From Aquimarina brevivitae (lineage in GTDB: Bacteria; Bacteroidota; Bacteroidia; Flavobacteriales; Flavobacteriaceae): 64,000 bases of DNA. The position numbers were made by a program, and so were the translations under genes. Below the pieces are notes generated by a model. The model saw only the letters and a list, made by a program, of their open reading frames with translations. It ran no database searches and was not told where the DNA came from. Below, one piece after another: positions 45,176 to 53,418 of the stretch. The stretch's first letter is position 1; each line of letters opens with the position of its first letter. Location: NCBI RefSeq assembly GCF_004216895.1, contig NZ_SGXE01000002.1, forward strand, positions 744,001 to 808,000. Reading direction: 5' to 3'.

Positions 45176-47277
45176 TTCAAAAGCACAACAACCAATACAT
45201 AAACCGAGAATTAAGCTGGTTACAATTCAATGCAAGGGTATTACAAGAGGCGGCAGATGATTCAGTTCCTTTGCTAGAGCGTCTAAGATTTATAGGTATT
45301 TTTTCGAATAACTTGGATGAATTTTTTAAAGTTCGCTATGCTACTATTAAGCGAATAGATTTGGCAAAAACGGATAGTAGAGAGGTACTTAAAGGAGAAG
45401 TGGCTAGTGAATTATTAGAGAAAATAACCAAAATTGTTATTAAGCAACAGGCGCAAAGCTTAAAAACGATTGATATTATCAAAGAAAAGCTCAAGGAGCA
45501 AGATATATTTATTATTGATGAAAAAGAGGTAACTGAAGATCAGGATGCTTTTATTAGAAATTATTTTGTAACCAAGGTAAGTCCCGCATTGGTAACCTAT
45601 ATTTTGAATGACTTGGATAAATTTCCACATCTCAAAGATAGTGTTGCTTATTTGGCGGTAAAATTAACGCTAAAGGATAAAATACCTAAAGAAGGTCGCA
45701 TCTCCAAGATGTTACAACAAAAAACGAAAGAGAAAATCTATGCACTTATTGAAATTCCAAAAACACTCGATCGCTTTGTTGTATTACCAGATAAGGATGG
45801 AAAGAAATATATCATTATCCTTGATGATTTGATTCGCTATTGTATGCGTATCAACTTTAGTATTTTTGATTACGAAAACGCTACATCTCATATGATTAAA
45901 ATTACCAGAGATGCACAGTTGGATTTTGATAATGACTTAAGTAAAAGTTTTATCCAAAAAATATCTAGTAGTGTTAAATCCAGGAGAGACGGTGAGCCGG
46001 TGCGATTTGTCTATGATAAAGAACTGGATAAAGATACCTTAACCTTTTTAATGGATAAAATGGGAGTTGATAACTCGGATAGTATCATTCCCGGAGGTAG
46101 GTATCATAACCGTCGAGATTATATGAAATTTCCGGATTTAGGTAAAAAAGATCTAGTCTATCAGGTTAATCCACCTTTGGAGATTCCTGGCTTGAGTTTA
46201 CAAGGCAATTTGTTGGCTAAAATTGCCAAAAAAGATTATTTACAGTATGCGCCTTACCATACGTTTTCTTATACCGTAAAATTTTTAAGAGAATGTGCTA
46301 TTGATCCCAAGGTAAAAACTATTAAAATTACAATTTATCGATTAGCAACCATATCGCATATTGCATCTTCTTTGATAAACGCAGCTAAAAACGGAAAACA
46401 GGTTACGGTTCAGATTGAATTACAAGCGCGTTTTGATGAGGAAGCGAATATCAGATATGCCGAACAAATGCAACGCGAAGGGATTAATTTAATTTTTGGT
46501 GTTACCGGACTTAAAGTGCATTGTAAGGCCTGTCTAATTGAGCGCGAAGAGGATGGTGTATTGAAAAGATATGGTTTCATAAGTACAGGTAATTTCAACG
46601 AATCAACAGCCAGAATTTATACAGACTATACCTTGTTTACCACCAATGAAGCGATTCTGAAGGAAACAAATAAAGTATTTAAATTTTTTGAAATCAATTA
46701 TAAAATTAATAGGTATAAACATCTTTTGGTTTCACCTCATTATACCAGGTCCTCATTAAAAAAGTTGATAAAAAGAGAAATTAAAAATAGCAATGAGGGA
46801 AAACCATCTGGGATTAAGCTCAAACTAAATAGCCTTAGTGATTATGAAATGATCGATATGTTATACGAGGCAAGTAGAGCAGGGGTTAAGATTGATTTAA
46901 TCATTAGAGGTATTTGTTGTCTGGTACCTGGAATACCTGGTATGAGCGAAAACATCAGGGCAATAAGTGTGGTGGATAAGTTCTTGGAACACCCAAGATT
47001 ATATGTGTTTCATAATGCAGGAGACCCTAAAATTTATATATCCTCCGCAGATTGGATGACTAGGAACTTAGACAGACGAGTTGAAATATCTTGCCCTATC
47101 TATGATGAAGATATTAAGAATGAACTCTTAGAAACTTTTGAAATTTGTTGGAATGATAACGTAAAAGCAAGAATACTTTCCAAAGATCAGGATAATAGGT
47201 ATATTAGAAACGACAATACTAAGATAAGGTCACAAATCGCTACTTATGACTATTATCTTAATAAACTAGCAAACTAG
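45172..47277 (+). CDS. ppk1: Polyphosphate kinase 1
   Basis: A 701-residue Ppk1, which makes polyphosphate from ATP at the membrane. The N-terminal domain begins YINRELSWLQFNARVLQEA; the head domain follows. The catalytic PLD-like halves carry VHCKACLIERE with the autophosphorylated His, FISTGNFNESTARIYTDYTLFT, and the second GIC CLVPGIPGMSENIRAISVVDKFLEH..ADWMTRNLDRRVE block. The full length is present. It overlaps the SixA-like gene by 4 bp, and the Ppx/GppA gene follows 7 bp after it. Confidence 0.96.
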   Translation: MIQKHNNQYINRELSWLQFNARVLQEAADDSVPLLERLRFIGIFSNNLDEFFKVRYATIKRIDLAKTDSREVLKGEVASELLEKITKIVIKQQAQSLKTIDIIKEKLKEQDIFIIDEKEVTEDQDAFIRNYFVTKVSPALVTYILNDLDKFPHLKDSVAYLAVKLTLKDKIPKEGRISKMLQQKTKEKIYALIEIPKTLDRFVVLPDKDGKKYIIILDDLIRYCMRINFSIFDYENATSHMIKITRDAQLDFDNDLSKSFIQKISSSVKSRRDGEPVRFVYDKELDKDTLTFLMDKMGVDNSDSIIPGGRYHNRRDYMKFPDLGKKDLVYQVNPPLEIPGLSLQGNLLAKIAKKDYLQYAPYHTFSYTVKFLRECAIDPKVKTIKITIYRLATISHIASSLINAAKNGKQVTVQIELQARFDEEANIRYAEQMQREGINLIFGVTGLKVHCKACLIEREEDGVLKRYGFISTGNFNESTARIYTDYTLFTTNEAILKETNKVFKFFEINYKINRYKHLLVSPHYTRSSLKKLIKREIKNSNEGKPSGIKLKLNSLSDYEMIDMLYEASRAGVKIDLIIRGICCLVPGIPGMSENIRAISVVDKFLEHPRLYVFHNAGDPKIYISSADWMTRNLDRRVEISCPIYDEDIKNELLETFEICWNDNVKARILSKDQDNRYIRNDNTKIRSQIATYDYYLNKLAN

Positions 47278-47284
47278 AACGAAT

Positions 47285-48181
47285 TTGTTAACTATAGAAA
47301 AATATGCAGCTATTGATATTGGGTCTAATGCGATTAGACTATTAATCAATAGCGTACACGAGCATCAAGACAAACCTCCTCGGTTTAAGAAAACAAGTTT
47401 GGTAAGGGTTCCTATTCGGTTAGGGGCTGATGTTTTTGTAACTAAAAAAGTATCGGATGAAAATATAGCAAGACTAATCGATACTATGCAGGCCTATCAA
47501 TTACTAATGAAAACACATAAAATCACCAGATATAAGGCCTGTGCTACATCAGCGATGCGAGAAGCAACCAATGGAGCAGAAGTGGTACAGCTGATTAAAG
47601 AAAAAACAGGTATTGAGATTGATATCATTGATGGTAAAAATGAAGCTGCCATTATCGCACTAACTGATCTACATGAACTGATCAATTCGGATACTACCTA
47701 TTTATATGTAGATGTTGGAGGAGGGAGCACAGAATTTACCCTTTATGATCACGGCAAAACGATTGCTTCAAAATCTTTTAAGCTTGGAACAGTAAGATTA
47801 TTGAATGAATTAGTGGGTGATGAAACCTGGAAAGAAGTCGAAACTTGGATAAAGAGTCAAACCGCTACTTATGATGATATTTCTTTAATTGGTTCTGGAG
47901 GGAATATCAATAATATTTTTAAAACCAGCGGTAAGAAAATAGGAAAACCATTGACGTATCTTTACTTAAGCTCCTATTTTAAATTGTTAAATTCTTATAC
48001 TTACGAAGAACGCATTTGGGAGCTAAACTTAAATCAAGATCGAGCGGATGTAATCATCCCAGCTACAAAAATTTATCTTTCTGCCATGAAGTGGAGTGGG
48101 GCCAGTAAGATCTTCGTTCCAAAAATTGGGTTAGCAGATGGAATAATTAAATCGCTTTATAACAATAAATTTAAAGGCTAA
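47285..48181 (+). CDS. Ppx/GppA-family phosphatase (exopolyphosphatase-like)
   Basis: A 298-residue Ppx/GppA protein of the ASKHA superfamily, with the phosphate loops AAIDIGSNAIRLLI, TSAMREATNG, VDVGGGSTEFTLY and SGGNINNIF. It corresponds to the N-terminal half (domains I/II) of E. coli Ppx and lacks the C-terminal HD-like domain. Such short forms degrade polyphosphate or pppGpp. The start is TTG at 47285. It lies 7 bp after ppk1, so synthesis and breakdown are encoded together. Confidence 0.9.
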   Translation: MLTIEKYAAIDIGSNAIRLLINSVHEHQDKPPRFKKTSLVRVPIRLGADVFVTKKVSDENIARLIDTMQAYQLLMKTHKITRYKACATSAMREATNGAEVVQLIKEKTGIEIDIIDGKNEAAIIALTDLHELINSDTTYLYVDVGGGSTEFTLYDHGKTIASKSFKLGTVRLLNELVGDETWKEVETWIKSQTATYDDISLIGSGGNINNIFKTSGKKIGKPLTYLYLSSYFKLLNSYTYEERIWELNLNQDRADVIIPATKIYLSAMKWSGASKIFVPKIGLADGIIKSLYNNKFKG

Positions 48182-48259
48182 ATAGCCATTGAATCAACCT
48201 TAGCAGTAGCTATTTCCGAAATATAAATTATTTAAAGGTTTCTAAAAGAACAGCAAAAT

Positions 48260-48841
48260 TTATCCGTGGATCGTTTCTTTTTTACTCAGGTTTTTCATGA
48301 TTTCCGCCTCAAAGTGTAGTAAATCTTGCCATTTTTGGTCAACTTGAGTTCGGTCTCCATATTGACGCGCAAAACCAAGAAACATGGTATAGTGGTTTGC
48401 TTCACTTACCATTAGGCTTCTGTAAAATTCAGCCAATTCTTTATCCGTTAGCTCTTCTGATAACAATCGGAAACGTTCACAACTTCTAGCTTCGATTAAA
48501 GCAGCATACAATAAACGATTAACTAATTGATCCGTTCTACTACCTCCTTTGGGAAAAAATCGCAATAATTGATTTACATATTCGTCTTTTCGTTCTCGAC
48601 CTAATATCCATCCTCTTTCAATAATTTTATCATGCACCATCTTAAAATGGCTAATTTCTTCCTTCACCAATTTAACCATTTCCTGGACAAGATCGGTATA
48701 TTCTGGAAAGCTAACAATTAATGAAATTGCTGTGGAGGCTGCCTTTTGTTCACAAAAAGCGTGATCTGTAAGGATCTCTTCAATATTTTTTTCAACGATA
48801 TTAATCCATCTAGGGTCTGTAGGTAATTTTAAACCAAGCAT
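48260..48841 (-). CDS. miaE: tRNA-(ms2io6A)-hydroxylase
   Basis: A 193-residue ferritin-like diiron protein of the MiaE family, which hydroxylates the isopentenyl group at A37 of certain tRNAs. Diiron ligands fit the ExxH pattern: HAFCEQKAASTAISLI, KEEISHFKMVHDKI, LIEARSCERFRLL and SEANHYTMFLGFARQYG. Length is that of the short MiaE form common in Bacteroidota. A -7 box lies just upstream at 48858-48865. dnaX ends 45 bp upstream, in the same direction. Confidence 0.92.
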   Translation of the reverse strand: MLGLKLPTDPRWINIVEKNIEEILTDHAFCEQKAASTAISLIVSFPEYTDLVQEMVKLVKEEISHFKMVHDKIIERGWILGRERKDEYVNQLLRFFPKGGSRTDQLVNRLLYAALIEARSCERFRLLSEELTDKELAEFYRSLMVSEANHYTMFLGFARQYGDRTQVDQKWQDLLHFEAEIMKNLSKKETIHG

Positions 48842-48857
48842 TATAGTTAATTTTTTG

Positions 48858-48865
48858 CAAAGATA
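48858..48865 (-). promoter_or_regulatory. miaE promoter, -7 box
   Basis: Minus-strand TATCTTTG (TAnnTTTG), 17 bp upstream of the ATG at 48841 and just past the dnaX stop codon. Confidence 0.5.
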
Positions 48866-48885
48866 ATAAATACATTAACTATACT

Positions 48886-49557
48886 CTACAGGTCAAGGTC
48901 AAAGGTGCTTCTTAATTTATCAATCAGTGGATTTTTTTCTTTTAGCTTTTCATACTTATCTTGCGGCGTAAAGGCATACTTTTTTGAAGCTTCTTCATTC
49001 ACCTCAATTTCTAGTTCGATGCTATAATTATTGAGCTTTTTATAGAGGTATTGAAAAAAACTAGGTAAGGCATTTTCTAAGTCTACTTTCATAGACTGGT
49101 TAGGTAAGGTAACCACAATTTTTTGATCTCTGAGCTCCGGAATATTCATAGCAAACATTGACCCTAGAATGCGCTCTCCCTTTTTATCCTGTTTTTTTCC
49201 GTAAGCTACCCATGCAGCTTGCATTTCAGACTCTGTAAATTCTTCAGTAGGTAAGCTTTTTGGATCAACTACATTATTGGTCTTACTCTTTTCAAACTCT
49301 TTTTTCTTTTTTATACTTTTTAAAGATAGTCCTGAAGCTTTTCGTTTCTTGATATCAACTACTGGCGTGGTTGGCATCGTTGAAGCTATAGGGTCCGATG
49401 TATTTTCTATCTCATCCGGTTTACTAGGAGGACTTGTTTGACGTTCTACTGATTGGCTTTCTTCACTTTTATTCGGAAGCGTAACTTTTACGGGTGTGAT
49501 TCCTTTATTCTTAAAGTAAGAGGGTGGAATTATGTAGGGTTGGTCATTTTTTTTTTT
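48886..49557 (-). CDS. dnaX: DnaX tau C-terminal part, in the -1 frame after the A12 slippery run
   Basis: The reading frame one base behind the upstream dnaX frame continues from the A12 run (KKKNDQPYIIPPSYFKN...) for ~220 residues to 48886. It contains a Ser/Thr/Lys-rich linker (PSKPDEIENTSDPIASTMP, RKASGLSLKSIKKKKEF), then a domain (ESEMQAAWVAYGKKQ...QKIVVTLPNQSMKVDLENALPSFFQYLYKKL) that looks like the tau C-terminal domain contacting the polymerase. No independent start with family support exists. It is probably made only as an extension of the 359-residue upstream part, giving a product of ~579 residues. A true frameshift mutation or a miscounted A run would give the same picture. Confidence 0.8.
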   Translation of the reverse strand, partial: KKKNDQPYIIPPSYFKNKGITPVKVTLPNKSEESQSVERQTSPPSKPDEIENTSDPIASTMPTTPVVDIKKRKASGLSLKSIKKKKEFEKSKTNNVVDPKSLPTEEFTESEMQAAWVAYGKKQDKKGERILGSMFAMNIPELRDQKIVVTLPNQSMKVDLENALPSFFQYLYKKLNNYSIELEIEVNEEASKKYAFTPQDKYEKLKEKNPLIDKLRSTFDLDL

Positions 49558-50624
49558 TCTCCTTCCGGTGTGGTAAGGATTGAAGCCAATTGCATCAAGC
49601 AAAGTTCTACGAGCAGTCGTTGGTTTTTACTCGATTTGTATTTTAGATCGCAATCATTAGCAAGCTCAATGCCTTTGATTAAAAAAGATCTTGAAGTTTT
49701 GGTAGCTTGCTCAGCATATTTTTGTTTGGTCTGATCTCCAACTTCTAATAATTGTATAGTAGCAGGATCCTTACAGACCAGTAAATCCCTAAAGTGAGAA
49801 GCTAGACCGGATATAAAATGATGACCATCAAAACCTTGAGCTAAAATTGAATTGAACGCTAGGAGTAACTCAGGGATATTTCCATCTACTATTAAATCCG
49901 TTACACTAAAATACGTTTCATAATCCAGTACATTTAGATTTTCAGTAACGGCCTGGCGTGTTAAGGTGTCTCCACTATAACTCACCACCCGATCAAAGAT
50001 TGAAAGTGCGTCGCGCATAGCACCATCAGCCTTTTGTGCAATAATCTGTAGTGCATCTTCTTCTGCGTCAATACCTTCTTGTTTAGCCACATCCATCAAA
50101 TGATTTTTGGCATCGGTGACGGTGATTCTTTTAAAATCAAATATTTGACATCTAGATAAGATGGTTGGTATTATTTTATGCTTTTCCGTCGTGGCCAGTA
50201 TAAAAATAGCGTGCTTTGGTGGTTCCTCTAAAGTCTTTAAAAAGGCATTAAAGGCGGCTTGAGATAGCATATGCACCTCATCAATAATATATACCTTGTA
50301 TTTACCAACTTGCGGAGGAATACGAACCTGATCAATTAAGCTACGGATATCATCAACGGAATTGTTTGAAGCTGCATCTAACTCAAAAATATTGAAAGCA
50401 AAATCCTCGTCAGGGTTTTCGTGCCCTTCTTGATTTATAGTTTTTGCTAAAATCCTGGCACAAGAAGTTTTTCCTACCCCTCGAGGTCCAGTAAAAAGTA
50501 AAGCTTGTGCAAGATGGTTGTGTTCTATAGCATTTAGCAATGTATTGGTAATAGCCTGCTGCCCCACAACATCTTTAAATGTTTGAGGTCTGTATTTACG
50601 GGCTGATACAATAAAATGCTCCAT
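49530..50624 (-). CDS. dnaX: DNA polymerase III gamma/tau subunit, N-terminal (gamma-length) frame
   Basis: The clamp-loader ATPase part, 364 residues in the zero frame. Walker A GPRGVGKTSCARIL, DEVHMLSQAAFNAFLKTLEEPP (Walker B), sensor 1 LATTEKHKIIPTILSRCQ and the GAMRDALSIFDRV sensor 2 region are intact. The zinc-finger Cys cluster of E. coli DnaX is replaced by GHENPDEDFAFNIFELDAASNNS. The frame ends MTNPT-stop just after an A12 run; one base behind, it continues to the tau domain at 48886. A gamma-like protein would thus be ~364 residues and tau ~579. A -7 box at 50630-50637 is only 5 bp before the ATG. Confidence 0.92.
   Translation of the reverse strand: MEHFIVSARKYRPQTFKDVVGQQAITNTLLNAIEHNHLAQALLFTGPRGVGKTSCARILAKTINQEGHENPDEDFAFNIFELDAASNNSVDDIRSLIDQVRIPPQVGKYKVYIIDEVHMLSQAAFNAFLKTLEEPPKHAIFILATTEKHKIIPTILSRCQIFDFKRITVTDAKNHLMDVAKQEGIDAEEDALQIIAQKADGAMRDALSIFDRVVSYSGDTLTRQAVTENLNVLDYETYFSVTDLIVDGNIPELLLAFNSILAQGFDGHHFISGLASHFRDLLVCKDPATIQLLEVGDQTKQKYAEQATKTSRSFLIKGIELANDCDLKYKSSKNQRLLVELCLMQLASILTTPEGEKKKMTNPT
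49547..49558 (-). other. A12 slippery run in dnaX, candidate programmed -1 frameshift or transcriptional slippage site
   Basis: On the minus strand, twelve A follow AAGGAG and precede TGACC. The zero frame reads GAA-AAA-AAA-AAA-ATG and stops 5 codons on; the -1 frame runs on through the tau domain. In Thermus a similar A run allows RNA polymerase slippage. In E. coli, an SD-like AGGGAG upstream of A-AAA-AAG stimulates ribosomal slippage. Here AAGGAG is adjacent to the run, closer than in E. coli. Confidence 0.7.
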
Positions 50625-50629
50625 CGATA

Positions 50630-50637
50630 CAAATTTA
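50630..50637 (-). promoter_or_regulatory. dnaX promoter, -7 box next to the start codon
   Basis: Minus-strand TAAATTTG (TAnnTTTG) ends 5 bp before the ATG at 50624. As with lpxD, the expected transcript starts at or next to the ATG, suggesting leaderless dnaX mRNA. Confidence 0.5.
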
Positions 50638-50745
50638 TAAATTGAAGACTAAAAATTAATTTTGAAGGGGTTATTTTATAGAGTAGTTATTAACAAAGGT
50701 CGTAGCGCATAAAATAAAACATAACATAGGTATACATTTTAATTC

Positions 50746-50753
50746 TATATTTG
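50746..50753 (+). promoter_or_regulatory. Promoter -7 box for the secreted coiled-coil protein at 50782
   Basis: TATATTTG (TAnnTTTG), 28 bp upstream of the ATG at 50782. Confidence 0.5.
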
Positions 50754-50781
50754 CGCTTTTTTACACTAAATAGTCAGTTTT

Positions 50782-51225
50782 ATGAAAACAAATATTGCAT
50801 TCATAGTATTGGGGATAACATTATTAGTAGCTACTTCAACAAGCGCACAAGAGGAAATAGCGATAAACGTTAAAGATTCTATCGTTAACTTAGAAACGTT
50901 AATAGAAAAGCATAAAGATTCGCTACAAATGTTAATCATTTCAAGTGCAAGAGCAATGACCTTATCACCAGAGGTTAAAACAGCCAAAGAAACTAAGGTA
51001 GTGAAGGAAGAAGAGTTAAAAAAACTAGAAAAAAAATTAAAACGTAAAAAAATCAGTCAATCTGATTTTGACAAAGAAAAAGGTGAAATTGAAAAGGTTT
51101 TAGTCAAATGTGATAGTATTGAGCAGTATTTTATGGCTATGCATCGTAACTCGCATAACCTCGTTAGGACTAAAATAGATAGCTTGGAACAACGCAAAGC
51201 CTATTTTAAATCTTTAAATAAATAA
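50782..51225 (+). CDS. Secreted coiled-coil hypothetical protein
   Basis: A 147-residue protein of unknown function with an N-terminal signal peptide (NIAFIVLGITLLVATSTSAQ, cleavage probably after SAQ). The mature part is highly charged and helical, with heptad-like stretches (ETKVVKEEELKKLEKKLKRKKISQSDFDKEKGEIEKVLVK), so it is likely a coiled coil in the periplasm. No enzymatic motif is visible. It has its own promoter box, and rnpB follows ~60 bp downstream. The relation between the two is probably only positional. Confidence 0.65.
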   Translation: MKTNIAFIVLGITLLVATSTSAQEEIAINVKDSIVNLETLIEKHKDSLQMLIISSARAMTLSPEVKTAKETKVVKEEELKKLEKKLKRKKISQSDFDKEKGEIEKVLVKCDSIEQYFMAMHRNSHNLVRTKIDSLEQRKAYFKSLNK

Positions 51226-51247
51226 TGTAGCATAATTAAGGCTTCAA

Positions 51248-51255
51248 TATTTTTG
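51248..51255 (+). promoter_or_regulatory. rnpB promoter, -7 box
   Basis: TATTTTTG (TAnnTTTG) ~33 bp before the first base of the P1 helix of RNase P RNA. The transcript start would be near 51260, implying a short 5' leader or another start. Confidence 0.4.
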
Positions 51256-51287
51256 TAGTTAGTATTATTAAAGTATCTTTTTAACAT

Positions 51288-51596
51288 AAGATGCAGGTCA
51301 CCTTATCGCTGTTTCAGTAATGAAAGAGAGGAAAGTCCGGACACCGTAGTGCAGTATAGCGGGTAACACCCGTCCGTCGAAAGGCGAGGACAAGTGCAAC
51401 AGAAAGAATGTACAGGTAATGCTGTAGTGAAATCAGGTAAACTCTATGCGGTGCAACGCCATGTAAACCAGCTTTTGAGGGTTGCACGCCCAATGCTGGA
51501 GGGTAGGCGGTTCGATCTTGTTAGTAATGACAAGGCTAGATAAATGATAAGGGCTTCTACATAGAAGACAGAATCCGGCTTATGACCTGCTTCTTT
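51288..51596 (+). ncRNA. rnpB: RNase P RNA (M1 RNA, class A)
   Basis: A ~309-nt RNA with the signature elements of bacterial RNase P RNA: GAGGAAAGTCCGGAC near the 5' end (CR-I), ACAGAAAGAATGTACAG (CR-II/III region), GATAAATGATAAGGGC, and ACAGAATCCGGCTTAT near the 3' end (CR-V). The ends pair as helix P1 (AAGA-GCAGGTCA at 51288-51300 with TGACCTGC-TCTT at 51583-51596). The RNA is the catalytic part of the enzyme that removes tRNA 5' leaders. It lies between the coiled-coil gene and bshA, on the plus strand. A T run after P1 may assist termination. Confidence 0.95.
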
Positions 51597-51661
51597 TTAC
51601 TATACTTTTAACAAATCTATTCTGCTTTTTCCAGTACATTGCGAGCAAAAGAACTTCTTTA

Positions 51662-52789
51662 ATGAATATTGCCATTGTTTGTTACCCTACTTTTGGAGGT
51701 AGTGGAGTTGTTGCTACGGAATTAGGTATTGCACTTGCTAAGTTAAATCATCAGGTCCATTTTATAACCTATAAACAGCCAGTAAGATTGGATTTATTGA
51801 GTCCAAATATTCATTTTCACGAAGTTACGGTTCCAGAATATCCACTTTTTCATTATCAACCCTATGAACTTGCCTTATCTAGTAAGTTAGTGGATTCGGT
51901 TAAGAAATATAAGATTGATGTTTTACACGTGCACTATGCAATACCACACGCGTATGCGGGATATATGGCGAAGAAAATGTTAGCGGAAGAAGGAGTATCC
52001 ATTCCTATGGTTACCACCCTGCACGGTACAGATATTACGTTAGTTGGTAATCATCCTTTTTACAAGCCCGCAGTAACCTTTAGTATTAATAAAAGTGATA
52101 TAGTCACTTCGGTATCACAGAGTTTAAAAGATGATACGCTGCGTCTTTTTGATATTAAAAAAGAAATCGAAGTAATACCTAACTTTATTGATGTGTCCCT
52201 GGTGAAAAATGATATCTCCGAATGTCAAAGAGGTTTAATGGCAACGGATGAAGAACGAATTATTACACATATTAGTAATTTTAGACCGGTAAAGCGCATA
52301 ATGGATGTCATTAATATCTTTTATAATATTCAAAAAACATTACCTGCAAAATTATTAATGGTGGGTGATGGTCCAGAACGTCTAAAAGCAGAGCAGAGAT
52401 CAAAAGAATTGGGCTTAAAAGAAAAAGTCATCTTTTTTGGTAATAGTAATGAGGTGGAAAAGATCTTATGTTTTTCAGATTTATTCTTACTACCCTCGGA
52501 GAGTGAAAGCTTTGGTTTAGCAGCTTTGGAGGCTATGATTAATAAAGTTCCTGTGATATCCAGTAATACTGGTGGGATACCAGAAGTCAATGTGCCGGGT
52601 ATATCCGGTTACCTAAGCGATGTGGGTAATATTGCAGAAATGTCGGCTAATGCGATAAAGATTTTAAAGGATGATGATACCTTAGAAAACTTTAAGATGG
52701 GAGCTTTTCAACAAGCTTCTAAATTTGATATAAATAAAATTGTTCCTAAGTACATCAAACTTTATGAAAAAGCAATGATACCTACTTAG
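51662..52789 (+). CDS. bshA: N-acetyl-alpha-D-glucosaminyl L-malate synthase
   Basis: A 375-residue GT4 glycosyltransferase matching BshA, the first step of bacillithiol synthesis (UDP-GlcNAc plus L-malate). The N-terminal domain has CYPTFGGSGVVATELGIALAKLNHQVHFITYKQPVRLD, LHVHYAIPHAYAGYMAKK and TTLHGTDITLVGNH, diagnostic for BshA. The nucleotide-sugar domain has ISNFRPVKRIMDVINIF and LFLLPSESESFGLAALEAM. BshB and BshC genes are not in the window. Bacillithiol is the main low-molecular-weight thiol in many Bacteroidota and Firmicutes. Confidence 0.95.
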   Translation: MNIAIVCYPTFGGSGVVATELGIALAKLNHQVHFITYKQPVRLDLLSPNIHFHEVTVPEYPLFHYQPYELALSSKLVDSVKKYKIDVLHVHYAIPHAYAGYMAKKMLAEEGVSIPMVTTLHGTDITLVGNHPFYKPAVTFSINKSDIVTSVSQSLKDDTLRLFDIKKEIEVIPNFIDVSLVKNDISECQRGLMATDEERIITHISNFRPVKRIMDVINIFYNIQKTLPAKLLMVGDGPERLKAEQRSKELGLKEKVIFFGNSNEVEKILCFSDLFLLPSESESFGLAALEAMINKVPVISSNTGGIPEVNVPGISGYLSDVGNIAEMSANAIKILKDDDTLENFKMGAFQQASKFDINKIVPKYIKLYEKAMIPT

Positions 52790-52848
52790 GAACAATATAT
52801 TTTAAGATTTCGTTCTATAAAGAACTATGCTGTAGCTTCAGTAATGGA

Positions 52849-53337
52849 TTAAAACTGATATCGAATCCCTAATCCTATATCAAAATCTAAGTCATCATTA
52901 TAGTCTCCAAAACCAATTTCAGGTCTTAAATCTAGGGATATTAATAAAGGAATATCAAAATTGTACTCAATACCAATATCTCCGGCCAGGAATATAAAAC
53001 TATCACTGCCATCATCTCCTGGGAAATCATCATCGAAATCAATAATACCAAATCCACCTCCAGGACCTACATACCAATTAAATCCTTTATCTAGGTTAAA
53101 TACCCACTGGTAAATTCCTGCGACTTTAATTGCATTTCCTCCATCAAAATCTCTCCATCCTAGATCGAACTCCAATCGGTTATTTTCACCGATTCCAAGT
53201 TGATAAGAAATTTCTGCTCCAAAACCGTCGTTGTCTCCTAAACGAACCCCTAAAGCGTGTTTCGAAATACTTTGTGCTTGTATTGAGCCCACGGTGGCCA
53301 ACACAAAACCAGCAATAAATAGTATGCGTTTCATCAT
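52849..53337 (-). CDS. Outer-membrane beta-barrel-like protein
   Basis: A 162-residue protein with a signal peptide (MMKRILFIAGFVLATVGSIQAQ). The remainder is alternating amphipathic strands rich in Gly, Asp and aromatic residues (GVRLGDNDGFGAEISYQLG, LEFDLGWRDFDGG, GIYQWVFNLDKGFNWYVGPGGGFGI), ending in GLGIRYQF with the C-terminal aromatic typical of outer-membrane barrels. Asp-rich turns could bind calcium. It is probably an 8-stranded barrel; function unknown. Met1 and Met2 are alternative starts. Confidence 0.8.
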   Translation of the reverse strand: MMKRILFIAGFVLATVGSIQAQSISKHALGVRLGDNDGFGAEISYQLGIGENNRLEFDLGWRDFDGGNAIKVAGIYQWVFNLDKGFNWYVGPGGGFGIIDFDDDFPGDDGSDSFIFLAGDIGIEYNFDIPLLISLDLRPEIGFGDYNDDLDFDIGLGIRYQF

Positions 53338-53396
53338 TGTGTTAAGTTTATAATTATATCGAAGATAACGTCATAATCGAATTGATATGAGATCTA

Positions 53397-53404
53397 CAAA
53401 CTTA
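53397..53404 (-). promoter_or_regulatory. Promoter -7 box for the beta-barrel protein at 52849-53337
   Basis: Minus-strand TAAGTTTG (TAnnTTTG), ~60 bp upstream of the start at 53337 and just after the end of the DUF1338 gene. Confidence 0.4.
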
Positions 53405-53418
53405 AAATTTTGTTAATA

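Noticed and set aside
48180-48215. AAATAGC...GCTATTT inverted repeat after the Ppx/GppA gene
   Set aside because: A 7-bp stem with a loop of more than 20 nt and no T tract; not convincing as a terminator.
49530-49602. Two separate genes at dnaX
   Set aside because: The downstream frame has no independent start with family support, and both parts are consecutive regions of one protein. Treated as a single gene with a frameshift; an indel or sequencing error remains possible.
51500-51530. GGTTCGATC sequence resembling a tRNA T-loop
   Set aside because: It is part of RNase P RNA; no cloverleaf can be drawn around it. No tRNA gene was found in the window.
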